Below are positions 1 to 12,600 of a stretch of DNA of 64,000 nucleotides, one piece after another; positions within the stretch are counted from its first letter, which is position 1, and each line of letters begins with the position of its first letter. This DNA comes from Posidonia oceanica (Eukaryota; Streptophyta; Magnoliopsida; Alismatales; Posidoniaceae), in the NCBI GenBank assembly GCA_037176725.1, contig JAZBRS010000020.1, forward strand, positions 94,568,501-94,632,500, written 5' to 3'. The notes under the pieces are model-generated. The model was not told where the DNA came from, did no database searches, and was given only the letters and a program-made list of their open reading frames with translations. The position numbers and the translations under genes were made by a program.

Positions 1-1015
1 TCTAAATAGTTTAACTCAATGATTCTTATCCTAACAAGCATAACCTATATGCAATGCACTATAGATTATCAAGTCTTAAGATAAAATCACACAAAGCAAA
101 CTAAATCAAATGATATATGAAAGATCTGAGATTATATACATAACCTCCAAGTTATTCTTCCCTAAGCATAGATTAAAAAGATATTATCAATATTAATCTA
201 TCAAATTTTATCGAATAATGAATGATCCATGTAATATACATCCAGTCTACATAATCATAGTATTTAAGCATGAGAAGACAAAGAGGAACTTAATCACAAC
301 ATATGCAATTACATAAACTTCATCTAAACCTTAGATCTAGAAACTTAGCCAAGCATGATAATGAAAAACATTGAAATAAAAGATAGGAAAATGGAAGAGC
401 AAGACATAATTAAGATAAAGAAAATGAACTTCTATTGATAAAATACATTAATTATAGAAACTAAGCTTGAAGAACTCTAAACAATGGAAGAAGAAAATCT
501 AAGCCTAATGTGGAAGATGAAGCCTCCCCCCTTAGGCTTTACAAAATGGGTCCCTTTTATAGGATTACAAGGGTTTGGCTATCACGGAGACAAATTTGGA
601 TACAAATCAAGAAACTGAATTTCAATTACAAGATATTTCCAAGTGAGCTATGTGGTGGCCAAAGACTGAGTTAACATAGTCGTCTCCGGGCGCCTGGGAG
701 GCGCCATTTGTGCTCTTGGGCGCCTGGGAGGCGCCAGTTGGCCCGAGATTAGCTCCAACTTTGTTGATTCTGTTGCCTTATCTTCCTTCTCGTGTTCACA
801 CACGTGGAAAAAGTGTATTTGATATCTTGCATAGGTTTGCATTTCTTTTTCCTTGGATTTGCGTTTCTTTTTATCTTTTATCATTTTTCTTCTTTTTTTC
901 TTTTCTCTTCAGGTCCGAAGTTCCTGCACAAATTGCACAAAATCTCGAATAATATTATTAATGAACAAAAGAGATAAATATGGGCATAAAACATGTAAGA
1001 ATAATGTGCTAATAA
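1..1015 (-). mobile_element. Athila-like LTR, copy A (cut by window edge)
   Basis: Reverse-oriented LTR that matches 50,590-51,549 and 60,690-61,701 nearly base for base, and 20,862-21,890 in reverse complement. Its right end (GCTAATAA) is a decayed form of the GCTAATCA terminus seen at 61,701. It holds two GGCGCC-type palindromes at about 688-740 and the LTR promoter (ccttttatagg at about 553-563, a TATA box read on the minus strand). The outer end lies left of the window. No gene is present; open frames here are shadows. Confidence 0.75.
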
Positions 1016-1038
1016 AAAACAAAAGCCGAAGTCGAGTA

Positions 1039-1056
1039 TCCCCAGCGGAGTCGCCA
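1039..1056 (-). promoter_or_regulatory. Primer binding site of Tat/Ogre-type element, copy A
   Basis: The minus strand reads TGGCGACTCCGCTGGGGA immediately beside the LTR terminus at 1,058. This sequence class is the tRNA-Arg-type primer binding site of plant Tat/Ogre Ty3 retrotransposons (family knowledge). Only about 23 bp of internal sequence separate it from the Athila-like LTR, so the latter is inserted just downstream of the site. Confidence 0.75.
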
Positions 1057-1057
1057 C

Positions 1058-3729
1058 TGTTGCTATGACCATTCTCGACGACGCGATCGCACGCTGCCAA
1101 AGCTCGCGCACACTGGCTAGGGAGAGGGGCCATGGCTAATGGTGGATTCAAGGAGGAATCGACTTGAAAACACCGGAAAGCAGGCAAATGCAAAGAAAAA
1201 CAAGAGAAAAGACATAGAGTTGCCACCTAATCTATTAAAACCGGAAGACTAGGAAAATCGTATGCAAAAACATGTACAATTCTTGGAGTTCGAAAACATG
1301 CATATTGACCCGAATGTCTATGACACAAAATCAATGTGGTCCAGAGAAAGGGTAAGGACTCCTGTTACGTGCGAGGAAGGTGTTAGGCACCCCTGACGCG
1401 TCCGAGGAAATCGATCATTCTTGGCCAATCCGCTCGTGTGGCTAATGTTGGTGCATAATGTCGGTTTATGTTCGCCCGAGGGTGGTATGCAACATACATT
1501 TATAAACCATGCAAAGCTTAGCAAAACCATGTCAAAATGACGAGTTGAGGTAAATATGCCATGATGTGATGATAAATAAGTTATGGAAGTAAAATCAAGG
1601 CATAAAACTAGAAAACCAGTATCAAGCTACAGACCTGGTTGCTAGAACATGCACTAGAAGCAATCAATTGTAAAAAGCGAAGTTTGAATTGAAGACAACA
1701 CTTGAAACCAGAGTGCAGCAAGTTTAAAACATTGGACACAGGAATATCCAGCATCTTATGCAAGACGCTGTAATACTCAGCGTCCAACACAGAGGACAGA
1801 AATCTACAAAAAGGATGCTCATTTTGGAAAACGGGGATTTTAATGCCATATGAAAGGTATGGATAAATAAATCAAGCTAGATAATTAGGGCAATGGCAAA
1901 GAAACAAGGTGCAAACATCAAATCAGGATAATACAGGTTTGAGGTGTTGGACGCTTCAAACCCTGTGTCTTATGTAAGACGCAGGAAATGCAGCATTTAA
2001 CATAGAGGAGACAGATTCCAGAGAAGACTTAGCATTCAATCTGAAAAAATGTATTATGCAAACCAGAAAATGACTAAAAGTGGCCCAAATATTGACATGC
2101 GTTCAAAAACCAGATAAGCATTCCAAGGAAAATGATTTTTGTTAGATGTTATTTGCAAAATAGTAACTGGAGTGTAAGACGCTGAGGGAGCTTGCATCTT
2201 ACATAAGACGCAGGGATCCTTGCGTCTTACGCCCAAGACTAATATTTTGAAATATGAAAAGAAATCCAAGCAAAAATCAAAATGTGATCCAAAACATGGT
2301 ATCCAGGAGTTCATGAGAAAGCATGCATCATATTAATCCACATAAAACAGCATCCAAACCACATTTGCAAGGAAGCTTATTTAAAAAACAAACAGGGACG
2401 TTAGACGCTGTCACAGGGTGCGTCTTACGTAAGACGCACCAGGTTCTGCGTTTAACAGATCGGGAAAACACAAAGCGTGATTAAGCAACCAAATCGACCG
2501 AAAATGGAAAACTAGCTAGCTAGTGAGCATGAGCATGTGAAAGCGAACACAAACATGCATAAATTATGCTAAATGGGGCTCTTGATCGCTCCACCCACCT
2601 CCGCCCGATGATCGCCGACGGCCGGGAGCTCAAAGAACGTGCCTGGCAAGCTGAACAAAGGAGGAGGAGGATCGGGAATGTTCCGTGACCTCAAGCGAGC
2701 CACAGTGGCCGAGACAGGGGCTGCCACACACTCATAGGCCGGCGGCCTCGTGCGAGCAGCGAACCCATTGCCGGACTCCGGGAAGCAAGGGGAAAGGCAA
2801 CGAATGCATGTAAACTACGTACATAGGAAAGCATGCACAACTCTCACAAACGCTCCTACACTAATGGTGAAAAGAATTCACCTGTGGAGCGGTCGGAGAT
2901 GTGTGCTGTAGCCGACCGACGTTGGTGACAGCGAACAGACAGTGAGCTCGAAGGGTGGCCAGGAGGCTAGGGAACGCACGGGAAGCCTTCTCGCAGGTGG
3001 GGAAGCACTCAGGATCGCTCGGGGTGGCTGGGAAGGCTCTGGTTCACTCGCTCTCTCTCGGAAATGGTTGCTGATGGTGGAGAATGGGTTGGGTTGCTCG
3101 ATTTTGTTTAGTCAAGCTCGCACAGGGGGTCCTGGTGGCAGGGCAAGGTGGGGAGATCGTGGTAGGACATGGTGGCATGGGTGCGAGGTCGTGGGAGGTG
3201 CCAGGGGCGGCGAAAGTCAAGGGCGGTGTCAGACCGGCATGGAGGTCGTGGGCGACCATTTGCGCGGGAGGAGGTTTGTGTGGGCGACTAGGGCTTGGAC
3301 GGGCGGCTCCATGGTGTGGCGCCGGCTCCTGGGCCACGCCAGGTGACGGGGCGATCTGTGGGGAGCGACAGAGCTGGCGGTGGGTGGCTCTGGGTGCGAC
3401 GGAGCTCGGGCCAAAGGTGCTGTTGCGACCGGCACGTTGGACGCTCACCTGAGCTGCGTCTAATGTAGGATGCTGGCACAGGCAGCGTTCAACGTAGGAC
3501 GCTGGCCCAGACAGCGTCTAACGTCCCAGAGGTGTTTTAGAGGTACTTTGAGGATTTTTGGTAAGGTTTAGGTGGTGTTTAGGTCTAAGGTTTAGGGTTT
3601 GGATTACGTAGGCTTCGGTAAAGTTTTAAGTGGGGTTTAAGGTTTGGGATTAGGGTTCGGATTGCCAAGATCCGAGCAAGCTTCCAAAGGGATCCACCAA
3701 CGACCAGTTGTCAAAACATGGTGTCAACA
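1058..3729 (-). mobile_element. Tat/Ogre-type LTR, copy A (about 2.7 kb)
   Basis: The LTR is bounded by TGTTG at 1,058 and CAACA at 3,729, next to the primer binding site, and is oriented to the left. Copies lie at 18,116-20,819 (inverted) and 51,592-54,295 (direct). It contains four roughly 60 bp clusters of GCGT..ACGC palindromes starting at about 1,731, 1,946, 2,172 and 2,398, and a fifth at 3,436-3,527. A GC-rich stretch at 2,600-3,450 gives long open frames on both strands; none resembles a protein family and they are not called as genes. The outer end is rich in TTTAGGG-like words. Confidence 0.8.
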
Positions 3730-4640
3730 TTATCAAGATAATAAGATATATGAAACGTTTCTTATTTCTAAACAATAATCATTAAATATAGACTATGAGA
3801 ATACATGATTAACAATAATCTATCAAAATATAATTGCAAAAGTAGATAATAAGAAAGAGACAATAATCATGAAACATAGAAGACGAGTCGAAACTAGATA
3901 TTGCAATCATGTCCTAGATCTAACTTCAAGAACCTTAGATGTAAAGAATGGTTTAGCCTAACATGGCAATGGAAAGAAACATCTAAGAAATTAAAGGAAC
4001 ATTAAGAGACAACATGATTAAAATAAAATGAGAATTTTTATTAATTAAAACCTGGAAACTACACCATTTGAGAATCCTCAATGCATGCAAGAGAGGAAGA
4101 AGACCCCAGAGAAGAAGTATACAAAGTAGAAGATGATGAAATACATATAGAATCCCCATATTTATAGACATGAATAGGGATTACATATTTTTTAAATTTA
4201 AATCACAAAGATAGATAATATCTTCAATTTAAAAAATATCCCTTGATTTTAGGAATTCTCTCAATAATAGGAAGAGCCACCAACCACCCCCAATTTTAGT
4301 TGCTTCTTGAGAATATTGTGTACATCTAGAATCCTTTTGAATTTGAAGTTGATATGTGATGCACAAATTGAATCATTAATTGAAGCCTGGTTGGATTGGG
4401 ATTTTTTCCATTATTTGCAACATAATTGATTTTTTCATCCTCTCTTTCCTCTTTTATTTGCATTTGCTTGTAATAGTTCAGATTCCTGCAAAATTAACTA
4501 AAAACACATCGAGTAGCTTTATTTATATACAATAATTAATAAATATGAGGAATAAAATATGTATGAATTATGTATTCAGCAACATGCATAAGTCAAAAGC
4601 ATTTGAATTGATTCTAAACGAGCAACGGGAGCATATGTTT
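3730..4640 (-). mobile_element. Second Athila-type LTR piece, copy A, truncated by the 2.7 kb LTR
   Basis: AT-rich sequence whose reverse complement has an LTR layout: TATA box (about 4,151-4,161 on the minus strand), then a poly(A)-signal-like AATAAA around 4,030. The 2.7 kb LTR interrupts it at 3,729/3,730. Copies lie at 17,215-18,115 and 54,296-55,210. It shares the ACTCGAGGTA-like word and general layout with the other Athila-like LTR but is a different family. Confidence 0.5.
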
Positions 4641-4686
4641 CATCAAAATCAATTCCATCCTAGCTTGGGGTACGGTTGGCACCTAG

Positions 4687-5228
4687 GTGGCCAACCAGTC
4701 TGTTCGCCCTAAGCTAGTGGAGTTTATTATTACTTGTCAACCGCTAGATCCTTTTGTTCATACTACTTTGGTGAAGCTGGAGGCTGGAGGAGAGCCTCAT
4801 TTTTCTATTGGGACTCATGGAGAGCTGAGGTACCATCAGCATCTGTATGTACCCCGGCACAAGGAGGCCAGGCAGAGATTGCTGGATCTAGCTCATCGGT
4901 CCAAGTACACCATTCATCTAGGGAGTACGAAGATGTACCAGGACCTGAAGAGGAATTTCTAGTAACCTAGCATGAAGAGAGATATTGCTGACCATGTGAC
5001 AAGTGTATGACTTACCAACTGATCAAGGCAGAGTATCAGAAGCTTGGAGGGACTTTGCAGCCCTTGAACATTCCTGTATGGAAGTGGGACCATACATCCA
5101 TAGACTTTGTGACTGGTTTGCCATGTACTAGGAGAAAGAATGACACTATATGGATGATTGTGGATCGACTAACCCAATCTGCACAAGGATACAGCCAATG
5201 GCACATCTGCACTCCGCAGGTATCATAA
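4687..5228 (+). pseudogene. Ty3 integrase fragment, copy A (frameshifted)
   Basis: Encodes the zinc-binding H2C2 region and the beginning of the integrase catalytic core of a Ty3-type polyprotein. The first frame (4,687-4,962) has the HxnH part and ends where the Trp-Trp pair of copy A' has become TAG TAA. A one-base deletion near 4,999 moves the rest to the frame at 5,007-5,228, which includes the core motif SIDFVTGL with the first catalytic Asp. The remaining catalytic residues are absent, so this is a fragment. The open version is at 16,638-17,180. Confidence 0.75.
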
Positions 5229-5615
5229 TAACCTAACCAGAACACAGTAGAAGAGTACAATAGAAATGTTAAATACATCAGACATGGAACCTATCCAAAT
5301 ACATAACCTGACAAGGATCCAGAGAGCTAGTAACAAGTCACTCTTTTCGCAAGCATATTTGTTTAGGAACCAAAATTTTCCACAATTTGAGAACTTAAAG
5401 ATAAATAGGTATATTTATATTTACCTAAACCATAGACTAGAACACTACACTTTGGTAACATGGCATACATAAATAACAACCGATAACAAAACAAAAAGAA
5501 ATATTCAGTAGGGTTATTTTAATTGGGCTTGCAGCATGGAATCAGACAAGACTTGACAGAGAAAACATAATCATATTTATCATAAGGAGAAAACGAAGTT
5601 TGGATCTTATTCCTC
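5229..5615. other. Noncoding triplicated spacer
   Basis: AT-rich sequence with no gene or RNA structure that I can recognise. It is preserved in the other two copies (about 16,265-16,640 inverted; 55,800-56,190 direct), so it belongs to the triplicated block. Confidence 0.5.
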
Positions 5616-5965
5616 CACGACGACAAGCAAGGACACCTTGGCATCTAAGCAGCACCTTAGCACCTTAGGTGATCCGAAATATGGGGATTTTTTTTCCTAT
5701 TAAATGTATAGTAAATATACATTAATTTATACAATTTAAACGACGTAAAATACTAAATAAGTTGACAAATAAAAAATAGGAATATCAAAATAAAATATCA
5801 TTAGATTAACCACAAAAGTAGAAATTAACACCAAACAAAGTGATTAGGTGTGCCAAGCACCCAAGGCATACAATAAGGAACCCAAGGCGTGCAATTAATT
5901 TAATTAAGCCATCGCATCTCAGCACCTAATCCAAAAAGGGCACCTTGACGCCTAGGCACCTGCCT
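5616..5965. repeat. 350 bp repeat with CCTAGGC/AAGGTGCC ends, copy A
   Basis: A short AT-rich core is bordered by similar words built on GCACCTTGACGCCTAGGC and GACACCTTGGCATCTAAGC in the same orientation. It looks like a small dispersed nonautonomous repeat with direct end repeats, of unknown class. It recurs at about 15,915-16,265 (inverted) and 56,195-56,540. Confidence 0.45.
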
Positions 5966-7021
5966 TAATAACAATGGTAGAAAATGCACTTAATGTTACT
6001 AGTGGGAGATGAACCTAGTATCACAATACATATCAACCTATTCTTAAATAAAAAAAACCTCACCATTATATCTTCTCGAAATCCTGCTTCTTCAATAGCT
6101 TCTCGTACAGCTGCCTGCTCAACAGTTTCATCGTTTTCCCACCCTTCCTAGAATGAGGGATCAAAATGTGAAAAAACTGCAACTTATTGTCTCATGTCAT
6201 GTTGCAATGAAAGGTAAAATCAAGCAACTGCAAGCACTACGAATATATACAAAGGAGTAACACACATAGCATGAAGAGAATAACATAATGAACATATATT
6301 TTAAGCAAAAGAGATAAAACTTCCTCCATGTAAAAGGTAAACTTCAATACCGGAAGCATGTAATAGCATTTCTTGTAAGGTACTTAAGCAGACAAGCTAA
6401 ATTGTGCACTCATTTTACCTTTTACAAGGCTAAGACTTCCATCATGTGAACTGCAAATCTATTCATAATTTGTAAAAATACTAGAATAAAATGAAACTCA
6501 AGTAGTTGCATAAATGGAAAACATTTTTTTTAACGGTACATGCATTGTTGTTGAGTTTTCTTCATTGTCATCTCAACTTATTCACAAGTCCTAACAAGCT
6601 CAAACAAATAAGCTCAGATCACAACAGAAAAGTTGTTCACTGACCCAGATAATTGTTCTCATGGAATGAAATTAATTGCCAATCCTGATACTAATAGCTA
6701 GGATATTCCCTTTCCCCACTTCTCAAAAAAGTAAACTACACATAATTGTAAATCTACTCTCCCAAGAATGTATGGTAGAAGTATGCATTGCTGTTTGATT
6801 TTGTAGTAGTCATAGATAATACCAGAATGTAGTGTTGTGGTTGTTGTAGGCTTGTAGCTAATTAACAAGAAAATATTAAATGACATTTCTATTACAAAAA
6901 GCATCATGTGCGTCTATAAAACTGTATTTGGACAAGACACCAACTTCAAAACAACATATCATAAACTAGAAAAGTGACTCTGCTATTGAAGCCCAACACC
7001 AAATATGCACTTAAGTTACGA
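5966..7021. other. RPL8 3' flank and 3' untranslated region
   Basis: No open frame is supported. The segment next to the stop codon is the 3' untranslated region of RPL8 (minus strand). It is repeated at 56,545-57,596 (direct) and, for 6,235-6,906, at 9,039-9,703 (inverted). In the inverted copy the part matching about 6,080-6,235 is replaced by the hAT-bearing insert. Confidence 0.6.
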
Positions 7022-8690
<1,669 letters not shown>

Positions 8691-8933
8691 GGCGACGGGA
8701 GGAAGAAGAGGGGGCGGCGGCGGCGGCGGCGGTGGGAAATGGGGAAGGGAATGAAAGGGTTTCGTGGAGCAAAATAGCGGAGGAGGGTGAGTGAGTGTTT
8801 ATATAGATATAGGGCTGGGATTGGGCTTAGCGAGTGGGCTGGGCTGTTGGTGTTTGTAGCTATTCTAGGCCCATGCGTGGAGTGTTTTGATTTTGTATCC
8901 ATTTCCTTTCTTGTGTTATGTGATAATAAATAC
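8691..8933 (-). promoter_or_regulatory. RPL8 promoter and 5' untranslated region
   Basis: Read on the minus strand there is a TATA box (CTATATAAAC, 8,797-8,806), an AAACCCT telo-box-like motif at 8,756-8,762 and a (GGC)n tract at 8,714-8,734 in the leader. Three TGGGCY/GGCCCA site II words lie at 8,822, 8,835 and 8,868. Site II plus telo-box is the usual combination for plant ribosomal-protein genes. The broken exon fragment at 8,934 begins right behind it in the opposite direction. Confidence 0.75.
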
Positions 8934-9038
8934 CTCATGATCGGAAACATGCTCCCCCCCAAGGTCCATTCTCGAGGGAGCCGTCGTCTGCAACGTTGAG
9001 CACCACGTTGGGGACTGTGGCGACTTCGCGAGGTGCTC
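8934..9038 (+). pseudogene. RPL8 exon 1 fragment fused to 3' UTR
   Basis: About 105 bp match the part of exon 1 coding for residues [16 protein letters not shown] and onward to the ARCS word, in the orientation opposite to the intact gene. It breaks frame in a C-run (ctccccccc). After the last codon it joins directly to sequence matching the RPL8 3' untranslated region (9,039 onward). The rest of exon 1, the intron and exon 2 are missing. The Gly-Val of the intact gene reads Gly-Asp here. It marks the inner end of inverted copy A'. Confidence 0.85.
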
Positions 9039-9703
9039 ATGATGCCTTTTGTAATAGAAATGTCATATAATATTTTCTTATTAATTAGCTATAAGTCTGC
9101 AACATCCACAACACCACATTCTGGTATTATCTATGACTACTACAAAACCAAACAGCAATGCATACTTCTACCATAAGCTTACATTCTTGAGAGCGTAGAT
9201 TTACAATTAGGCTTAGTTTACCTTTTTGACAAGTGGGGAAAAGGTATACCCTAGCTATCAGTATCGGTATCAGGATTGGCAATTAATTTCATTCCATGAG
9301 AACAATTATCTGGGTTAGTGAACAACTTTTCTATTGTGATCAGAGCTTGTTTGTTTGAGCCTCCCTAGCATCGGGCCTATGAATAAGTTGAGATGACAAT
9401 GAAGAAAACTCAACAACAACGTATGTACCGCTAAAAAAATCGTTTTCCATTTATGCAACTACTTGAGCTTCATTTCAGTCTAGTACTTTTACAAATTATG
9501 AATAGATTTGCAGTTCACATCATGGAAGTCTTAGCCTTGTAAAAGGTAAAATGAGTGCACAAATCAGCTTGTTGCTTAAGCGTCTTACAAGAGTATTGAA
9601 GTTTACGTTTTACAAGGAGGAATTATTATCTCTTTTGCTTAAATATATGTTCATTATGTTATTCTCTTCATGCTATGTGTGTTACTCCTTTGTATATATT
9701 CAT
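9039..9703. repeat. Inner segment of inverted copy A' (RPL8 3' flank)
   Basis: Reverse complement of about 6,235-6,906, with small indels. It ends at TATATTCATC; the next bases of the other copies (GTGCTTG..) are replaced by the hAT transposase sequence. No gene. Confidence 0.8.
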
Positions 9704-11763
9704 CATCAAAATCTTCTGCTATTGTTCCAACAAGTACATCAATAAGATTTTCTCCTACAAATGCAATGAAAATATAAATTATAAGAATTTGTATAAATGA
9801 ATTTATAAAAACAGAAAGTAAGTGTAATTGTAATTTACCATAAAGTTCATTTTTTATCCAATCTTGTGTACATATAAGAACCTCCACTGTTGTTGGATGC
9901 ATAAAACATCTATATTTATCAAAAACTCTACCTCCAGTGATAAAAGCGGCCTCTGATGAAACAGTAGGTACAGGAATAGCCAAGATATCATGAATCATAC
10001 ATTCTACGACACGATACTTAAGTACTTCTGCACTCCACCAAGTTAAGATGTTAAATTTTTATTGTCTAGAAAACACTAGATCCTCCAAGTAAGATTCTAA
10101 ATCATTCCTTGATGGTTGTGCAGTAGACTTTCCATCATTGTATTGATTATACACATCAATTGTTGCAGACACAATAGATGGTGTATAGGAAAAACAATCT
10201 CCTAAATGTGGTGAACTAGTAATGATATTCAAGGCACTCTCACCTGAAACAAGTGTATCATCTCCAACCTTTAAACATATTCATTGTACATGTCCATCAA
10301 ACATGCCTTTTTCTCTACAATACTATGCTCTCCATCAATACCATAAATTTTCTTCATGTAAAACTCAACTGTGTTCATTTTATAACGAGGGTCTAAGATA
10401 AAAGCTAGTGACAAAACCATGCTTGTAATATTCCAATACTTGTCAAATTTTACCTTCAGTCTATTGCCCATTAAAGAAATAAAAAGAACAGTACTTTGAC
10501 TAAAATCCTTCAGTATCACATGTGTAGCACAAATGACTGGAAAGAAATAGTTTATAGAATGATACAAGAAGGCAGAAAACTAGTTAGTGTTGTCGTAGAA
10601 GTAACGCAAGCAACCACAAATAATCTAAGCATGTTTCCATTCCTCTGCATTAGGTGCAAACTTGTAAAAACAATCAATCATTGCCAAACGAGAAAAGGCT
10701 TCCTTGAATTCTAGAATAGTTTGCAATAGAAGGAAATTGGAGTTCCATCTTGTAGAAACATCCAAAATAAGAGATTTGTTTGGAGCCTTTACTTGACTAG
10801 TTACTTCTTTAAAAGTTTGCAATCTTAATATGGAAGACTTAACATACTTTACACTCTTACGCACCTTTGTTGTGACTTCTCTTACAATCTTGATTCCTTC
10901 TTGGACAATCAAATTCGAAATGTGTGCGTAACATCTAATATAAAACAATTGTCCATATACCACAAGGTTACAAGTAGGAAGCTTCTCCAAAATGTCTCTA
11001 ACAAAAGCATTATTTGTGAAACAATTGTCTAAAACAATGGACATTATTTTTTTATCAATGTTCCATTTACACAATCTCTCCAAAATAGCCTTTGAAACTG
11101 CAACTACAGTATAACAAGCATCAATTACAGAAAAATTTAGGATTCTCTTCTGCAATTTCCAGTTATCATCAATGTAGTGTGCTAATACAACATATTAGTA
11201 GTAAGGCTAATACGACAAGTAAGTGTATCCAAAAGACTATATAATTTCACCTTCTCTTCTTCGTATATATTCATGCAATCCTTTTTTATTGTAGTACATA
11301 AAACTACTCTAAAAAGTGGTTGAAGATTTCTAATGAATTCTCAAAAACTAGCAAGATCAACAATAGCAAAAGGATACTCATGAAGAATGATTATTCAAGC
11401 AAGATCTGTTATACTCAATTCTTGATCAAAATTCCAATTCTTTATGTCTATAGTATTTTCTTTATCCCTTTTCTTTCCTGCCACATTTATTTACATTTGA
11501 TGGGCATCTTGCTTCACTTTTGAGGGATGTCTAAGTTTCAAGTGATGAATTAAATTCTTGGTCCCATCTTTTGGCTTAGCCATATATTCAACACCATAAT
11601 GTTTACATTTTGCCTTTGTTATCCCATTAACTTCAATTTTGGTAAAATCATTCCAAACATCCGATTTTGATTGTCTTGTCTTTTTCTGAGTGCTTGTGGT
11701 TGTTGTTGGTTCTTGTTGTTTAACAGTAGCAGACTCAACATTAATTGGTTTTACTTGTGACAT
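9704..11763 (-). pseudogene. hAT-family transposase, decayed
   Basis: A near full-length hAT (Ac-like) transposase read on the minus strand. In order: an acidic/Gln-rich start (MSQVKPINVES, 11,763) and a BED zinc finger (SDVWNDFTKIEVNG, then CKHYG and HHLKLRH, about 11,545-11,670). The RNase H-like core follows, with RCYAHISNLIVQ and DVSTRWNSN (10,625-11,155), then the FDKYWN..ILDPRYKM block (10,271-10,567). Last is the C-terminal dimerization domain (LAIPVPTVSSEAAF..GGRVFDKYR..CTQDWI, about 9,820-9,998). The parts lie in different frames with several stops, so no functional protein is made. It sits inside inverted copy A'. Confidence 0.88.
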
Positions 11764-12600
11764 TATATTTAGAAAATAAAATGAAAGAATTACCAAAAAG
11801 AAATACAAAAAATATAATAGGAATCAACAAAATAAAACTCTGCATAAGAGTCAAACAAGGCATAATATTATAGCAAATCTGAAAAGCAGACACCATAAGA
11901 TCAGTATGCTAGCAAGCATATTAATAGGGAGTTTCTTCATGATTTTTCATTCTACCTTTGGGAGATCGGCGACCCTACTGGTGCTACACAAGATTAGTAA
12001 GATTACCGGCAACGATGTAGTACAGCTGACGACGTAGCCGAAGAGTCGTCGATGCCGCATATCTCGTCCCATGATCGACTCCCGTCCAGTCAGCAAGTGG
12101 TGGATGTGCTTCGTGGCGATTGGCGGGGTTGGGTGTGGAGTATGGGAGGGTGGCGCCGATGACGACATGGTGGGTGGATAACGGCAGCCAAGGAGCCGTC
12201 GATGCCACAAATCTCATCCCATGACTCCCATCTAGTTGGCAAGTGGTGGATGTGCTTTGTGATTGTGGCGGTTGGCGGGGTTGGGTGTGGAGTATGGGAG
12301 GGCGACTAGGGCATGGTTGAGTGAATGAGTGTGGGTGTCGTGGTGGTTGTGTGAGTTTAGGGTTGAGGGTTTCATATTATATATATAGGATATTCAGGGT
12401 TTATGTAAATTTATCAATTCACCCTCAGGTAACTGGTTACCGTAATATACTACTCAAAGCCTGACCCATTAAATGGATGGATTAGCGAGTCATGGGTTAA
12501 TGGGCTAATGGATATACAAAAACTCTACCCTAACTCGTTTCTAACGGGTCAGATCGGATCGAGTTAATGGGGGATACTTGACTCACTTACAATCGATATA
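11764..12600 (-). mobile_element. hAT 5' region with 150 bp tandem duplication
   Basis: Upstream of the transposase start is an AT-rich stretch, then a GC-rich part in which about 105 bp (12,046-12,153) is repeated at 12,198-12,303 with offset near 150 bp. Further out, 12,430-12,590 holds runs such as ATGGGTTAATGGGCTAATGG and AACGGGTCAGATCGG, like the subterminal repeats of plant hAT elements. The likely outer end is near 12,590, but no terminal inverted repeat or target duplication could be fixed. Confidence 0.45.

Noticed and set aside
1731..2458. Regularly spaced palindromes as a CRISPR-like array
   Set aside because: The repeats differ from one another, the spacing is over 200 bp, and the region is a plant LTR; only the periodicity is kept as a finding.
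2942..3479. Overlapping long open frames on both strands (also 18,410-18,963 and 53,316-54,083)
   Set aside because: GC-rich LTR sequence yields few stops in all frames; products are low in complexity, differ between copies and match no family.
3560..3660. TTTAGGG-like words as an interstitial telomere
   Set aside because: The words are irregular and part of the LTR end in all three copies; no tandem telomere array.
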